Source of the DNA: a virus
Strand: one strand, 5' to 3'
Length of the DNA: 55,795 nt
Virus record (IMG/VR): IMGVR_UViG_3300007640_000041
Span: 1 to 55,795 of that record
Shown here: piece by piece, positions 33,946 through 43,914 of the stretch
Numbering within the stretch: the first letter of the stretch is position 1
Layout of the letters: each line of letters opens with the position of its first letter
Notes under the pieces: generated by a model
Database searches by the model: none
Told to the model about the DNA's origin: nothing
The model's input: only the letters and a program-made list of their open reading frames with translations
Program-made: the position numbers and the translations under genes

Positions 33946-36900
33946 ATGAACGATCAGTACATTCAGCTAATTGAGGATTACCTCGCAAAAGGTGTAGCTC
34001 ATCCAGATATTATTGAAAATCTTGGAAACGACGTAAGCGATGATGCTGCGAAGTTTGCTGCTGATTATCTAAAAAAAAAAGATCAGCCAGAGCAGGGTGG
34101 AGGCTCGGAATCAACCTTGGACCCCTCTTTATCGGAATCTGCTGGCGCTGATCAGATGCTTGACCCGTTCGGCAGACCTATTACGGTTGGCCTAAAGGGT
34201 GTAGACATTGTAGCGGAAAAAGAGCTCTCTCAGGAGATGGTCGGCAAATACGGTCTTGAGGCCGCAGCCAACGACTATACAACTAGAGCAGATAGATTTA
34301 ATGGGCTTGAGTCTCTTGAGCAGCAGTTGGCGTTTTTCAAAGACGAGAAGAACGTTAGGTATTTCCCCGAAGTCTACAAAGAGGTGGAAAAGCAGGGCCG
34401 AACGCTCGCCCTAAACAAAGACTTGGATGATGCGGAAACTCTTGCCGATGTGGAGCAGGCGTTTGAGGATGCTGGATTTAGCTCGGAAGAATACGCAGAT
34501 TGGCTGGAAAAAACAAAAGCTGAAAATCCGTTTGTTATAAAATCGCTTCAAGCAGAAGAAGAGTACAGAGCTCGCTTTGGAGCCCCAGCTAAGGGAGAAT
34601 ACGACTTGTCAGAAATCTACAATCAGCTTTCTGAAAAAAGAAACAAACTTATAGCTGAAAAAGAAAAGGTTGTTCAGCTTTGGCAGCAAAAATTTAAAGA
34701 AGGGTATTTCGGTACCGACCTTAGGTTTTTGACGGCCCAAATAGAGACCCTCAAAGAATCTGCTTCAGAGGCGCTTGGTCAAATGGACTACGCTCTCGAA
34801 GAGATGAAGCGCGAACGGGATGAGGATGGTAAAAAACTAAAGGACAGCCTTCCAGAAGATTCCTACAGCATATACGAAACGTACAATAACGCATACTCTG
34901 TTGCAATATCTAAAGAGGTAGAGCAGCTTATTAAAAACGCAAAAGGAGATCAGTACGACCCAGCAGAAACCCAATATGTCCTTTCTCAAATGATGAGAGG
35001 GGATATGACCCTAAATCAAGCAATACAGGAATACTACCCAGACCTTGTTTATGGTGAATCTGGCGTCGAATTTACTGCTCAGCAGATAAGAAACAGAGTT
35101 CAGGAAGAAGCCTCCAACGCGGCTCGCGAGCAATTCAGCTCTATCGGAAAGCCTGAAGACGCCACGAGAATAGAAAGAGACCTTAAGGGGATTTTGTCAG
35201 TAGACTTCAACGATGACGGTTATGTGGCCCCCATGGACATTTTTGACTCGTATCTGGCTAAAATACCTCTTAACTCACGAGGTTTTACTGTTGGCGGGCT
35301 TCTTAGAAACTTTAGCCCAGGCACTGTTAATGCAGTGAGGGCCGTGTACGAACCAATAGAAAAGGCTGTTACTGCGACCGCAATGATGGTTGGGGACGCG
35401 GGCGGCGGAGCTTGGCAATTCGTAGAGCAACTCGGAAACAACCTCCTTATTGACATGGATGGCGCTGATGAGTTTACGGACTACATGGCGGAGTGGAAGC
35501 GCGAATTTGAAGAGAAGGGGACATACTTTGTCCCAAAGCCAGGTGGTCGCCTTGGATTTGAGTCCACGGTAAATCAAGCCGCCTATAGCTTGCCATTCTC
35601 TATTATTCAGTTCGCCCTAAAGAGAAACCCATACGTTGCTAGTGCAATGCTTATGACTGGATTGTCCCATGACTTGCACGCCAGAAATAAGGATAATGAT
35701 TGGTACAAGGCCATGTCTGAGACCGAAAGACTTGTTTGGCTTGCGGGGCACACTGGGTCAGAATTTGGATTTGAGTACCTCGGAAACAGGCTTCTTTTTA
35801 AGAGCGGATCTAATCTTGTTGGGCCCTCAACTGGAAGGTCTTTTCTTGGAGAGTCTTTGTACAAGGGAGGGCAGTTCGCTAAAGGCACGGCTGGAGAGAT
35901 AGGCACCGAACTTTTGACCTTGTTTTCGGGCAACGCGCTAGACAACATGATGCTGACCGACTACGGTGTAGCAGCAAAGCCGATATTTGACGCCACTGAA
36001 ATCATGAACACGATTCAGGTCGCTGGAGTGACATCAGGCGTAATTCAGGGTCCAGTGGCTGGAATGGCATACGCTCAGAACCTGAGAGATGTAAAAGACC
36101 TTAGACTTGGTATCGACGAAGAAATCTCTAAGCTCAGAGATCCAAACCTCACGGAAGAGCAGTCCCTTGATATAATTAAGGGGATTATGGCAAAGCAATC
36201 AAAGCTTGCTGCCAAGTTCACAGATATGACGGAGTACGGGCAGTGGATGAAGGAAAACTTCTCTGATCAGTACGACGCTATGATGGCGCACTCTGGTCAG
36301 ATTGAAGCTATACTAAAGGAGCTTAAGGATCCAAACACCACGCAGGCCAGAGTAAGCGTACTTAAGAGCAAGCTTGCCACAGCCATGAACAATGAATATC
36401 AGGCTAGCTTTGTTGGCTTAAACAAATACCTCGGAGAGCAGGCTAAGACCATGCCAGAGGACCGACTCAAAGCGAGAATTCAGTCTAAATCTGGGGAACT
36501 CGACGAGCTTAAGGCTGAAAAGGCTGAGCTTGAACAAAGAAAAAGAGATGGGGAAGATGTCAGTAATGCTATCGCCCTTGTGGACGATAAAATCACTCAC
36601 GTCTCTGGTGCTTTAACGCAAATGCAAGAAGCCAAGTCAGCTCTTGAGGCGGCCCAAGAGGAAGGTGCGACAAAAGAAGAGGTTGCGGCTGGATTTAAGG
36701 CTGCTAACTACGTCACTAAATCCGAAGCTCAAGAGCAGATGTTGCGTCTTGCGAAGTTTGCTGGCAAGGAAATTTCTAGCGAAACACTTCAAGCAACAGA
36801 ATCGTTGAACGTTACAGAAGACTCGGTCTACATGCTGGACAAAGACGGCAATGTGATCGACATGTTCGTGCACGCAGACAAAAAGTCTGAACTTGGAGTC

Positions 36901-39900
36901 CCTGTTGTGGCCAAGGCAAAGGACGCGTCTGAGCAGATGTGGGCAATGGTTCAGCACGGGTATGTTGTTGTAGGGAAAAATGAAGAAACTGGGGAAGTCG
37001 CCCTTGTGTACGACAAGAGCGGAGACCTTCTAAAGGCGTTCCCAGGAATAAAAGACAGCACGAAGGGGATTGACCATCAGCTTATTGTCGCCAAAAACGC
37101 GAGCGTAATACTCTCTAAGGCTACTGGAAATGCCCATAAACATATTAAAATAGACTCTCTTGCTGGAATGGTGGCAGAAGAGGTTGATATAAATGGTCTG
37201 AGCGAAGAAATGCAGCTTTTCTACAGACTTAACAAAAGCGCTATTGACACGAAAGCAGCTTTGATTGCCGCAAACAAAGCGGAGCGTAAGGAATCCGACT
37301 TGGCCAAGGCTGGGAATGCGGATGCTAAGGGAAAGGCGAAAGACAGAAAGGCTAATAAGATCGTTGAGCTTGCAAGAAGCAAGTTCGGCCTTAACGTAAT
37401 GGTCGGGAATGACGCTCAGCTCTTTAACGCGAGTAAAAGAACCGACTACATGTCTGGCGCAATAATAGGTGGATTTTACGTTAGAGGTACAAACAACATA
37501 TACATTAACGAAAACGCTAGCGCAAAAGACGTAATCGAAGAAATATTTCACGCAAAGATTGCAAACGAGATTTTTTCCGACAAGAGGAGAAGAGCCAGAT
37601 TTCAAAACGAGCTCTCCAGCATACTTATGCGAGATCCGTTTATGAGAGCGCTACTTGACGTAAAAAGAAGCGAATACGAGGGCTTATATAGAGGAAGAAA
37701 GGATGCGGAACAAATGATCGAAGAAGAGCTTCTTGCGGAGGCTATCTCTGTTTACGTGGCAAACAGCGACAAGGTTGATGCTGGCACGGTGTCAGGTATG
37801 ATAAACTACCTTAAGTCATTCCTTGGAGACACTGAGATTGATGTGACGAAAGACAACCTTGAAGTCATTATGTCGAAGCTTGAAACCACACTGTCTTCTG
37901 GAAGGTCTCTCAGGATAAAAAGGAACGAAGATCAAGAGCGCGAGGAGAACTCAGAAGGGACTGAAATGATGTCCGCATATAGCGGCAAGAACTCGTTCCT
38001 TCACAAGGTTCCTGTTTCAATTAAAGTGGTTCAGCACTCTGATTGGGGGGAGTCCAGAGTAAGAAACGAACAGACAAAGCAGTTTGAGGACTATAATCAT
38101 TTTAGAGCTTGGTACAATAAGATGAGCGGTAACGGCTCTCTTAGCGGGTCTATTGAGGTAAAAATGTCTTACACTGACGCGGACGGAAACGTTAAGACGC
38201 TGAACCCTCCAAAGCCATACCCAGGAAGAGAGGCTACAAGACCTGTAAATGCATGGGCTAGCAGATACCAAAGAGAACTTAACGAGCAGGAAAAGGTAAA
38301 CAAGATTATTGACGACAGAGTATCTGTCCTACAGGATCAGCTGGATATACTAATGTCATCTGGCATGGATCGTACAGCCGCACTCGACCTGCTTGGGTGG
38401 GATGGTAGAAACAGAAACTGGGGAGCAAGACCGACCCAAGCTATGGTAGATAAGGCTGTAGAGGCGACGTCTAACTATATGCTTGACATAGAAGGCGGTT
38501 CTCCCGAATCTGTCGTCATGTACTCGACATATAACGACATTGTCGATAGAATGAATGAGGTGCTTGCGAGTAACGACAAGGAGACGTTTGACATAGGGAA
38601 GTATAGATCAGACGATCCTAAATATCGAGAAAGCGTAAACAAGGCTCTCATGGATCTTACTGATGATCCAAAGACTGTGAAGGAATTCCAAGAGTCTATA
38701 TTGGGATCGTCTGCTCCTATCTCAAACGCAGAAATACAGAACTTCCTTACTGCGGTGTCGGATAAACTTCATGGAGGCAAGCGAAGAGATGGTATGAGTG
38801 CAATACACCAAGATAGAGTTGTAGACGTACTTGAAGTTCCATTCAGAAGACTAATGGAGACAGAGCGTGGCGCTGATTTTGTAAACTTCTTCTCGGACTT
38901 CAGAGAAGGTTTGCCTAATCATTTTCAGTTTTTGGCTGACGAACACGGGCTAGATAGAGATGATTTGCTAAGCGCAAAAGACCTGTATTTGGGCATAGTC
39001 GCTGTTCTGTCAAACGGAAACGAGGCCAACATAAACATTCAGCTTGCTGACTACGTGTTTGCCTCATACATGTCTGGTGATAAAGCTTCATTCGAGCTGG
39101 CGATGCACCAGATACTTAACGTTGGGTCCTATAAGGGCATATCTGGTAGGCCAGAAATTCAGAGAACAAAGGCGCATCAAGACGGAATAAGAAGTCTTGT
39201 CGATATGTTTGAATCTGACGTAGATCTAGTGTCGCACTTTACCTCTAAGGGCTCTAAAAATCGGAAAAAACCACGTGGAAGATCTGTAGAAAAACAGAAA
39301 GAGGTTGTGGCGATGGATATGTTTGGAAACAAGATAGGGGCGTTTATGGCAAACCTTCTCGGGGACGAAAGCGTGCTTGCTCAAGACTCTCACTTCGTGG
39401 CTGAAATGAATCGCGCGAGAGGCATAAAGAGCACTTACGATATAAATGCACTAAAGGATGCGTTTGCCTCGTGTTATAATCTGAAAGAAGAGGTCGAGAA
39501 GTTCTACGGAATAAAACTTAGAAAGTCTTACATGAGGGATGACATGGAGGCGCTTGGTAGAGAAGTATTTAAAAGGGGCACGAAATTCACTAGAGCTGGA
39601 AAGGACAGGTTTAAGGGGTTTAAAGGGTGGGAAAAAGAAGTCTTTAAGTGGTACACAAAAGACGTCAAGAACCGACTCAGGAGGACGCCAAAAAACATGG
39701 ACGAGCGCCACCTGAACTATACGATCGCAAAGAAGCTTGGAGACAGGCTGGGAATAAGTGTAGCTGCCGTACAACAACTTATGTTCTATGACAATCACTT
39801 GACTCAGCAGCTATTTGGCAGAGGTGTTGCTGCGGAGGATGTTACTTTTGCTGACGTTCTTGACATGCAGCTGCCTTCGTCCTTTGAGATGGCTATACCA

Positions 39901-42900
39901 AACGAGGCGGCACTAGAGGAGGTGAAGGCTAGGGATGCATATTTTAGGGACCAGGTTGTTGAAAAGGATTTGTCTGGTAGCGCACCAGTTGCAAGAGACT
40001 CTTTCTCCATGCAAGAACTTATTGACGCAGATGAGCTTGAAGTTGTTCAGATAAGCGACAGAGCAAAGGATCCTACGATAGGAGTAGAGGATGTCGTTAC
40101 GCTTAAGCGAGCACGAGGCGGTGGTCGTTTTGCGTCTATTGGGTCTGGAATAGAACGCGCCAATGCTGTGGTTTTGTCTGATGTCGCCTTTCCTCAATCA
40201 AAAGAGATGTCGGCAGTGGGCACTATTGATAGCTTTGCAAACGGAAAGGATGTAGGGTCGATCGACATTACAAATGGCATTGAGCTCGAATTTCACAACG
40301 GAGGCTGGTATTCAGGCGGAAATAGAGTTATCGGAGCAGAAAAGGCGGTTATGACTGGCGATACTGTTTTTGCAATGGGTGAGATTACTTACTCAGACCC
40401 TGAACTTTTTGCATACCAACAAGCAGAGTTTACCGAAGAAGAGGCTGAAAGATTTGCAGACGATCCATTTACTGCAGATTCAATTATAGACTTAATGGAG
40501 ACGGAGGGTCTGTCTTTTGATCAGGCCGAAGCACTATTCTATGACAGAGTAGACATGTCCATGTCTGACGACGAAGTCATGTTCTCGTCTCAAATCAGAG
40601 GTACAGCAGCAAGAGTTGTAGATTCTGCTAACTTCTCTGGAGACCTGAGAGAGATGGTTAAAAATAATCCAGAGAACTACTTTGATCGAGCGTCTTTCAC
40701 GGACATTAAAGACGCAATGGATCATATGACCACTCCGCAGCTTCTTTCTTACATGAGAGCAGATAAGCTTGGGGAGCTTAAGGGCGATGAAAACTACGGG
40801 CCTCTTGCTACCATAACTCTTATAAACAGATACGCTGCAGCTGGAGATAATGAGTCTGCTGCAGCCCTCGTAGCTGACCTTGCGGCTACTGGAACTAGCG
40901 TCGGTAGATTGCTTCGTCAATTTGCGGAACTTAAGACGTCTACTCCAGAGTCCATGGCCAGTACCATTTTGCACATGGCAGAAAGAGGTGGCAAGACTGT
41001 TAACGATAGGACTAAAAAACAAGTTGAGGAGCAGTCTAGAATTGTATTCGAACTACACAGAAGAGCAGAAGAACTGTACGCTAGAGGGCAAAAGGGAGAG
41101 GACGTTTGGGATGAATACAAGAAAGCTATCGATCTTCTCGCCAAGGAAGAAAAGCAGCTGGACATCATTGCAAACAAGATCATTGAAAGATCTTGGGGGG
41201 AGCTTATAAGAACGACTATTCAGGGTAACCTGTTGACTCCGATGTCGCAGGCAACGAACGTTATTGCGAACCTTTCGAACTTTATTCCAAAGACGATGGT
41301 AGACGTTACCGCTTTCCCGATGGAGAAACTGCTCGAAAAGACGTTCCCAGACTGGTACAGAAAGAGCAAGGGCATAGACAGAAAGATGACGTTCTCATCC
41401 TACCTGTACGGTATGATGCGATTTGGGGGCGGCACAATGGAGGCGCTTGGAGAAATAGCTAGGGGTCAAAGAAATAGCGACCTTACAGAGTGGAGAATCA
41501 GCAGAAGCTTGATGCCAATCCACTCCCTCATGGCATTTTGGGGCTCTGACCTTCCAGAGGCCAAGTCAAAAGTTGCTGATGTAAACCAGCGGGCAAAGCT
41601 TCTATTTCAGGGCACCTTCGGCATGCCAGCTGAATCTATGTTTAGATTACTTGGACTTGGTGATACCCCGTTCAGAAGATACGCAGAGGGCCTTGAGCTT
41701 TCCCAGATAGCAGACGCCAGAGGGCTGACTGGAAAAGAAAGAACTCAGTTCTTGAGATTCCCTCCGTCAGACGTGGTGGAGCAGGCTCGCAAGCGCGGGC
41801 TGGAGTTTACCTTCCAGAACGACACTAGCATGTCGCAAGTTGCCGAGTACACAATCGGAGCTTTGTCTAGGGGGTTTGGCAAACCGTTCAAGAACGTTAG
41901 GGGTTTCGACGGAGAAGACTTCTTCAATACGATCATCCGAATGAATGTCCCATACGTTAGGACTCCAGCAAACCTGCTTGAGGAGACTCTTACGTACGCG
42001 TCTCCAGCTATTGCCATGGCTAGATTCGGAAAGCACCTTCTGGACGGTGACGCTAGAGGAGCATCAGAAAACCTAGCGAAGGGCATGATCGGTCAGTCGG
42101 TGACTATGGCTAGCATGTACCTGATTGCAAATGGCCTAATATCTGGGCCTCCAGATGACGATAAGGCGGTTCGCAACCTGCAGTACGACACGTTCCCACC
42201 TAACTGCATAAACGTGTCTGGCTTGAAGCGCCTCTTGGCTGGAGAGGATCCTGCTTATCAGGCTGGTGACGAGTTCAGAAACTACCAGAAGCTTGGAATT
42301 CTAGGTAGCGTTATGGGTGCTGCTGCTGTGGCGACAACGAAGCAAGGGGCAGAAGAGGTTATCAAGAACCCATTCGGACCAACAGAGCTATTTAAGAGAA
42401 CGTTTGGCTTTGACAATGTTGCCACACTTAGCTACATGATGGACCAGAGCTTCTTGCAGGGTCTTAACAGCACGCTTGATGTTCTGTCAATTTCTAATCC
42501 AGATGAGGCAGAAAAAGCTTGGAGCCAGTGGCTTGAGGGCATGTTTAAGTCTATCTCTGCTGTGCCGCTTCCAAACACCCTTAGCGCGCTCAACAGAACT
42601 CAAAGAACCTACATGCCAGATATGAGAAGCGCTTCTATGGCAGAAAGGCTCGGCAACACGGTGAGAGACAGAACGTTCTCTACAGGTTCGCTTCCTATAA
42701 GATACAACTGGAAGGGGGAACCGATTAAGCAAACTCCAGATGGCTCTGGGCCAGCAGCCTACCAGCTTTTTGATGTCACAAAAGCGAGAGAAGGATCTGC
42801 AGATCCAGTTTCAATGGAGGCGCTTAGAATCTATCAGGAGACTGGAGAGGCTATTGAAGTACTCAACACTCCGTACTTTGCTTCTAGCGTGTTTAGACAT

Positions 42901-43257
42901 ATCGGAACACCTTCATTTAGCAGGGGAAAGGCCAAGAAAGCATACGAGTCTGGTAAGAAGTACCAGTTTGTCGAGGATGGGGTTGACTTCAAAATGAAGC
43001 TCAATGCAGAGCAGGTGAATGAAGCCCTTAGACTGGCTGGATCTCTCAGATATCAGGAGTGCCTTGCGCTTGTTGAGTCAGATAAATACAAGCAAATGAC
43101 TGATGAAGAAAGAATGACCGAGTTCGAATCGATTAATTCTAAGTATAACGGACTTGTGGAGTTTGACCCTCAGGGCAATTTCCTCCCACACACGCAATAC
43201 TTGATGGATTTGTTCGAAAAAGAATACATAGAAAGAAAACAGAATGGAGAGCTCTAA
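33946..43257 (+). CDS. giant polyvalent internal virion protein (3103 aa)
   Basis: One uninterrupted frame of 9312 bases, a sixth of the genome. The N-terminus (about 1-200) is helical and acidic. Residues about 770-960 predict long coiled coils. Near residue 1196 VIEEIFHAKIANEIF and later EEELLAEAISVYVA resemble the metal-binding helices of polyvalent-protein zincins, although there is no HExxH. The C-terminal third carries segments typical of large polyvalent proteins (LLTPMSQATNVIANLSNF; MNVPYVRTPANLLEETL), as in LPD38-like domains. It is probably packed inside the head and ejected with DNA to degrade peptidoglycan, protect DNA or reprogram the host. No RNA polymerase active site (DxDGD) is seen, unlike large crAss-like virion RNAPs. 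It overlaps the holin gene by 14 bases. Confidence 0.7.
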   Translation: MNDQYIQLIEDYLAKGVAHPDIIENLGNDVSDDAAKFAADYLKKKDQPEQGGGSESTLDPSLSESAGADQMLDPFGRPITVGLKGVDIVAEKELSQEMVGKYGLEAAANDYTTRADRFNGLESLEQQLAFFKDEKNVRYFPEVYKEVEKQGRTLALNKDLDDAETLADVEQAFEDAGFSSEEYADWLEKTKAENPFVIKSLQAEEEYRARFGAPAKGEYDLSEIYNQLSEKRNKLIAEKEKVVQLWQQKFKEGYFGTDLRFLTAQIETLKESASEALGQMDYALEEMKRERDEDGKKLKDSLPEDSYSIYETYNNAYSVAISKEVEQLIKNAKGDQYDPAETQYVLSQMMRGDMTLNQAIQEYYPDLVYGESGVEFTAQQIRNRVQEEASNAAREQFSSIGKPEDATRIERDLKGILSVDFNDDGYVAPMDIFDSYLAKIPLNSRGFTVGGLLRNFSPGTVNAVRAVYEPIEKAVTATAMMVGDAGGGAWQFVEQLGNNLLIDMDGADEFTDYMAEWKREFEEKGTYFVPKPGGRLGFESTVNQAAYSLPFSIIQFALKRNPYVASAMLMTGLSHDLHARNKDNDWYKAMSETERLVWLAGHTGSEFGFEYLGNRLLFKSGSNLVGPSTGRSFLGESLYKGGQFAKGTAGEIGTELLTLFSGNALDNMMLTDYGVAAKPIFDATEIMNTIQVAGVTSGVIQGPVAGMAYAQNLRDVKDLRLGIDEEISKLRDPNLTEEQSLDIIKGIMAKQSKLAAKFTDMTEYGQWMKENFSDQYDAMMAHSGQIEAILKELKDPNTTQARVSVLKSKLATAMNNEYQASFVGLNKYLGEQAKTMPEDRLKARIQSKSGELDELKAEKAELEQRKRDGEDVSNAIALVDDKITHVSGALTQMQEAKSALEAAQEEGATKEEVAAGFKAANYVTKSEAQEQMLRLAKFAGKEISSETLQATESLNVTEDSVYMLDKDGNVIDMFVHADKKSELGVPVVAKAKDASEQMWAMVQHGYVVVGKNEETGEVALVYDKSGDLLKAFPGIKDSTKGIDHQLIVAKNASVILSKATGNAHKHIKIDSLAGMVAEEVDINGLSEEMQLFYRLNKSAIDTKAALIAANKAERKESDLAKAGNADAKGKAKDRKANKIVELARSKFGLNVMVGNDAQLFNASKRTDYMSGAIIGGFYVRGTNNIYINENASAKDVIEEIFHAKIANEIFSDKRRRARFQNELSSILMRDPFMRALLDVKRSEYEGLYRGRKDAEQMIEEELLAEAISVYVANSDKVDAGTVSGMINYLKSFLGDTEIDVTKDNLEVIMSKLETTLSSGRSLRIKRNEDQEREENSEGTEMMSAYSGKNSFLHKVPVSIKVVQHSDWGESRVRNEQTKQFEDYNHFRAWYNKMSGNGSLSGSIEVKMSYTDADGNVKTLNPPKPYPGREATRPVNAWASRYQRELNEQEKVNKIIDDRVSVLQDQLDILMSSGMDRTAALDLLGWDGRNRNWGARPTQAMVDKAVEATSNYMLDIEGGSPESVVMYSTYNDIVDRMNEVLASNDKETFDIGKYRSDDPKYRESVNKALMDLTDDPKTVKEFQESILGSSAPISNAEIQNFLTAVSDKLHGGKRRDGMSAIHQDRVVDVLEVPFRRLMETERGADFVNFFSDFREGLPNHFQFLADEHGLDRDDLLSAKDLYLGIVAVLSNGNEANINIQLADYVFASYMSGDKASFELAMHQILNVGSYKGISGRPEIQRTKAHQDGIRSLVDMFESDVDLVSHFTSKGSKNRKKPRGRSVEKQKEVVAMDMFGNKIGAFMANLLGDESVLAQDSHFVAEMNRARGIKSTYDINALKDAFASCYNLKEEVEKFYGIKLRKSYMRDDMEALGREVFKRGTKFTRAGKDRFKGFKGWEKEVFKWYTKDVKNRLRRTPKNMDERHLNYTIAKKLGDRLGISVAAVQQLMFYDNHLTQQLFGRGVAAEDVTFADVLDMQLPSSFEMAIPNEAALEEVKARDAYFRDQVVEKDLSGSAPVARDSFSMQELIDADELEVVQISDRAKDPTIGVEDVVTLKRARGGGRFASIGSGIERANAVVLSDVAFPQSKEMSAVGTIDSFANGKDVGSIDITNGIELEFHNGGWYSGGNRVIGAEKAVMTGDTVFAMGEITYSDPELFAYQQAEFTEEEAERFADDPFTADSIIDLMETEGLSFDQAEALFYDRVDMSMSDDEVMFSSQIRGTAARVVDSANFSGDLREMVKNNPENYFDRASFTDIKDAMDHMTTPQLLSYMRADKLGELKGDENYGPLATITLINRYAAAGDNESAAALVADLAATGTSVGRLLRQFAELKTSTPESMASTILHMAERGGKTVNDRTKKQVEEQSRIVFELHRRAEELYARGQKGEDVWDEYKKAIDLLAKEEKQLDIIANKIIERSWGELIRTTIQGNLLTPMSQATNVIANLSNFIPKTMVDVTAFPMEKLLEKTFPDWYRKSKGIDRKMTFSSYLYGMMRFGGGTMEALGEIARGQRNSDLTEWRISRSLMPIHSLMAFWGSDLPEAKSKVADVNQRAKLLFQGTFGMPAESMFRLLGLGDTPFRRYAEGLELSQIADARGLTGKERTQFLRFPPSDVVEQARKRGLEFTFQNDTSMSQVAEYTIGALSRGFGKPFKNVRGFDGEDFFNTIIRMNVPYVRTPANLLEETLTYASPAIAMARFGKHLLDGDARGASENLAKGMIGQSVTMASMYLIANGLISGPPDDDKAVRNLQYDTFPPNCINVSGLKRLLAGEDPAYQAGDEFRNYQKLGILGSVMGAAAVATTKQGAEEVIKNPFGPTELFKRTFGFDNVATLSYMMDQSFLQGLNSTLDVLSISNPDEAEKAWSQWLEGMFKSISAVPLPNTLSALNRTQRTYMPDMRSASMAERLGNTVRDRTFSTGSLPIRYNWKGEPIKQTPDGSGPAAYQLFDVTKAREGSADPVSMEALRIYQETGEAIEVLNTPYFASSVFRHIGTPSFSRGKAKKAYESGKKYQFVEDGVDFKMKLNAEQVNEALRLAGSLRYQECLALVESDKYKQMTDEERMTEFESINSKYNGLVEFDPQGNFLPHTQYLMDLFEKEYIERKQNGEL

Positions 43258-43681
43258 AAAGATAAAAGACACCGCCCTTGGCGGATGGCTGAAGCAGAAA
43301 GCGCCAGGCATCCTCGACACTGTCGGCGACCTGCTGCCAGATCAGGGCGCGCTCGGTATTGTCAAGAACCTACTTGACAAAGAGCCAGGCATAGATCCCA
43401 TCGAAGCCAAGGCTAAGATCGACGCAGAGATTGCATTCCAGAACAACGTAACTGAGCGCTGGAAGGCAGACATGGGTAGCGACATCAAGCTCGCTAAATA
43501 TATACGACCTGTAACTTTGATATCACTTGTAGTAATTTTTATTGCAACCATGATTGCGGATTCTATTGAAAATCTGGCATTTAACGTTAAAGATAGTTAT
43601 GTATCTTTGCTTGAAATACTAATGTTGACATCATTCGGAGCATACTTTGCTGGAAGAACCATAGAAAAAACAAGACGATGA
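43244..43681 (+). CDS. holin-like membrane protein (145 aa)
   Basis: The first 75 residues are hydrophilic and helical; then EKWxADM-like NNVTERWKADMGSD and two hydrophobic segments (about 90-112, VTLISLVVIFIATMIADSI; about 121-140, LLEILMLTSFGAYFAG). This is the known layout of the 3TM-holin or gene-transfer-agent-release family (T-E-K-W-x-x-D-M, then R-P-x-x-L). It would form holes that release the M15 endolysin. The start lies in the 3' end of the preceding gene and the stop overlaps the next ATG (ATGA). Confidence 0.75.
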   Translation: MESSKKIKDTALGGWLKQKAPGILDTVGDLLPDQGALGIVKNLLDKEPGIDPIEAKAKIDAEIAFQNNVTERWKADMGSDIKLAKYIRPVTLISLVVIFIATMIADSIENLAFNVKDSYVSLLEILMLTSFGAYFAGRTIEKTRR

Positions 43682-43890
43682 TCGAAGAATACCTCTCTCA
43701 TTTTGAATTCTTAGTGGTTGCGGGCACTCTCGTAGGCGGGTGGATAAAGTTCCAGGCAGATTACAACAAGCTCAGTTCGCGCGTATATACGCTTGAGGCT
43801 GATAATAGGGAGTTTAAGGATGATGTTAAGCAACTCCTAAAAGACATACAGGAGATAAAGCTACTGCTTGCTAAAAACAAAGTAGAGTAA
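43678..43890 (+). CDS. membrane-anchored coiled-coil lysis accessory (70 aa)
   Basis: One N-terminal span (about residues 9-24, FEFLVVAGTLVGGWIKF) followed by a coiled coil (LSSRVYTLEADNREFKDDVK). This resembles XhlA-like haemolysin or Rz-like spanin subunits. It sits next to the holin and ends in a terminator, so a role in the last step of lysis is likely. A cysteine lipobox is absent. Confidence 0.7.
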   Translation: MIEEYLSHFEFLVVAGTLVGGWIKFQADYNKLSSRVYTLEADNREFKDDVKQLLKDIQEIKLLLAKNKVE

Positions 43891-43891
43891 A

Positions 43892-43914
43892 AAAGGGGCC
43901 GAAGCCCCTTTCTT
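43892..43914. terminator. bidirectional terminator between convergent blocks
   Basis: AAAGGGGC/GCCCCTTT with CGAA loop; T-rich on both strands (TTTCTT on plus, TTTTTT on minus beyond). It separates the late genes from the leftward metalloprotease gene, whose stop is at 43913. Confidence 0.85.
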
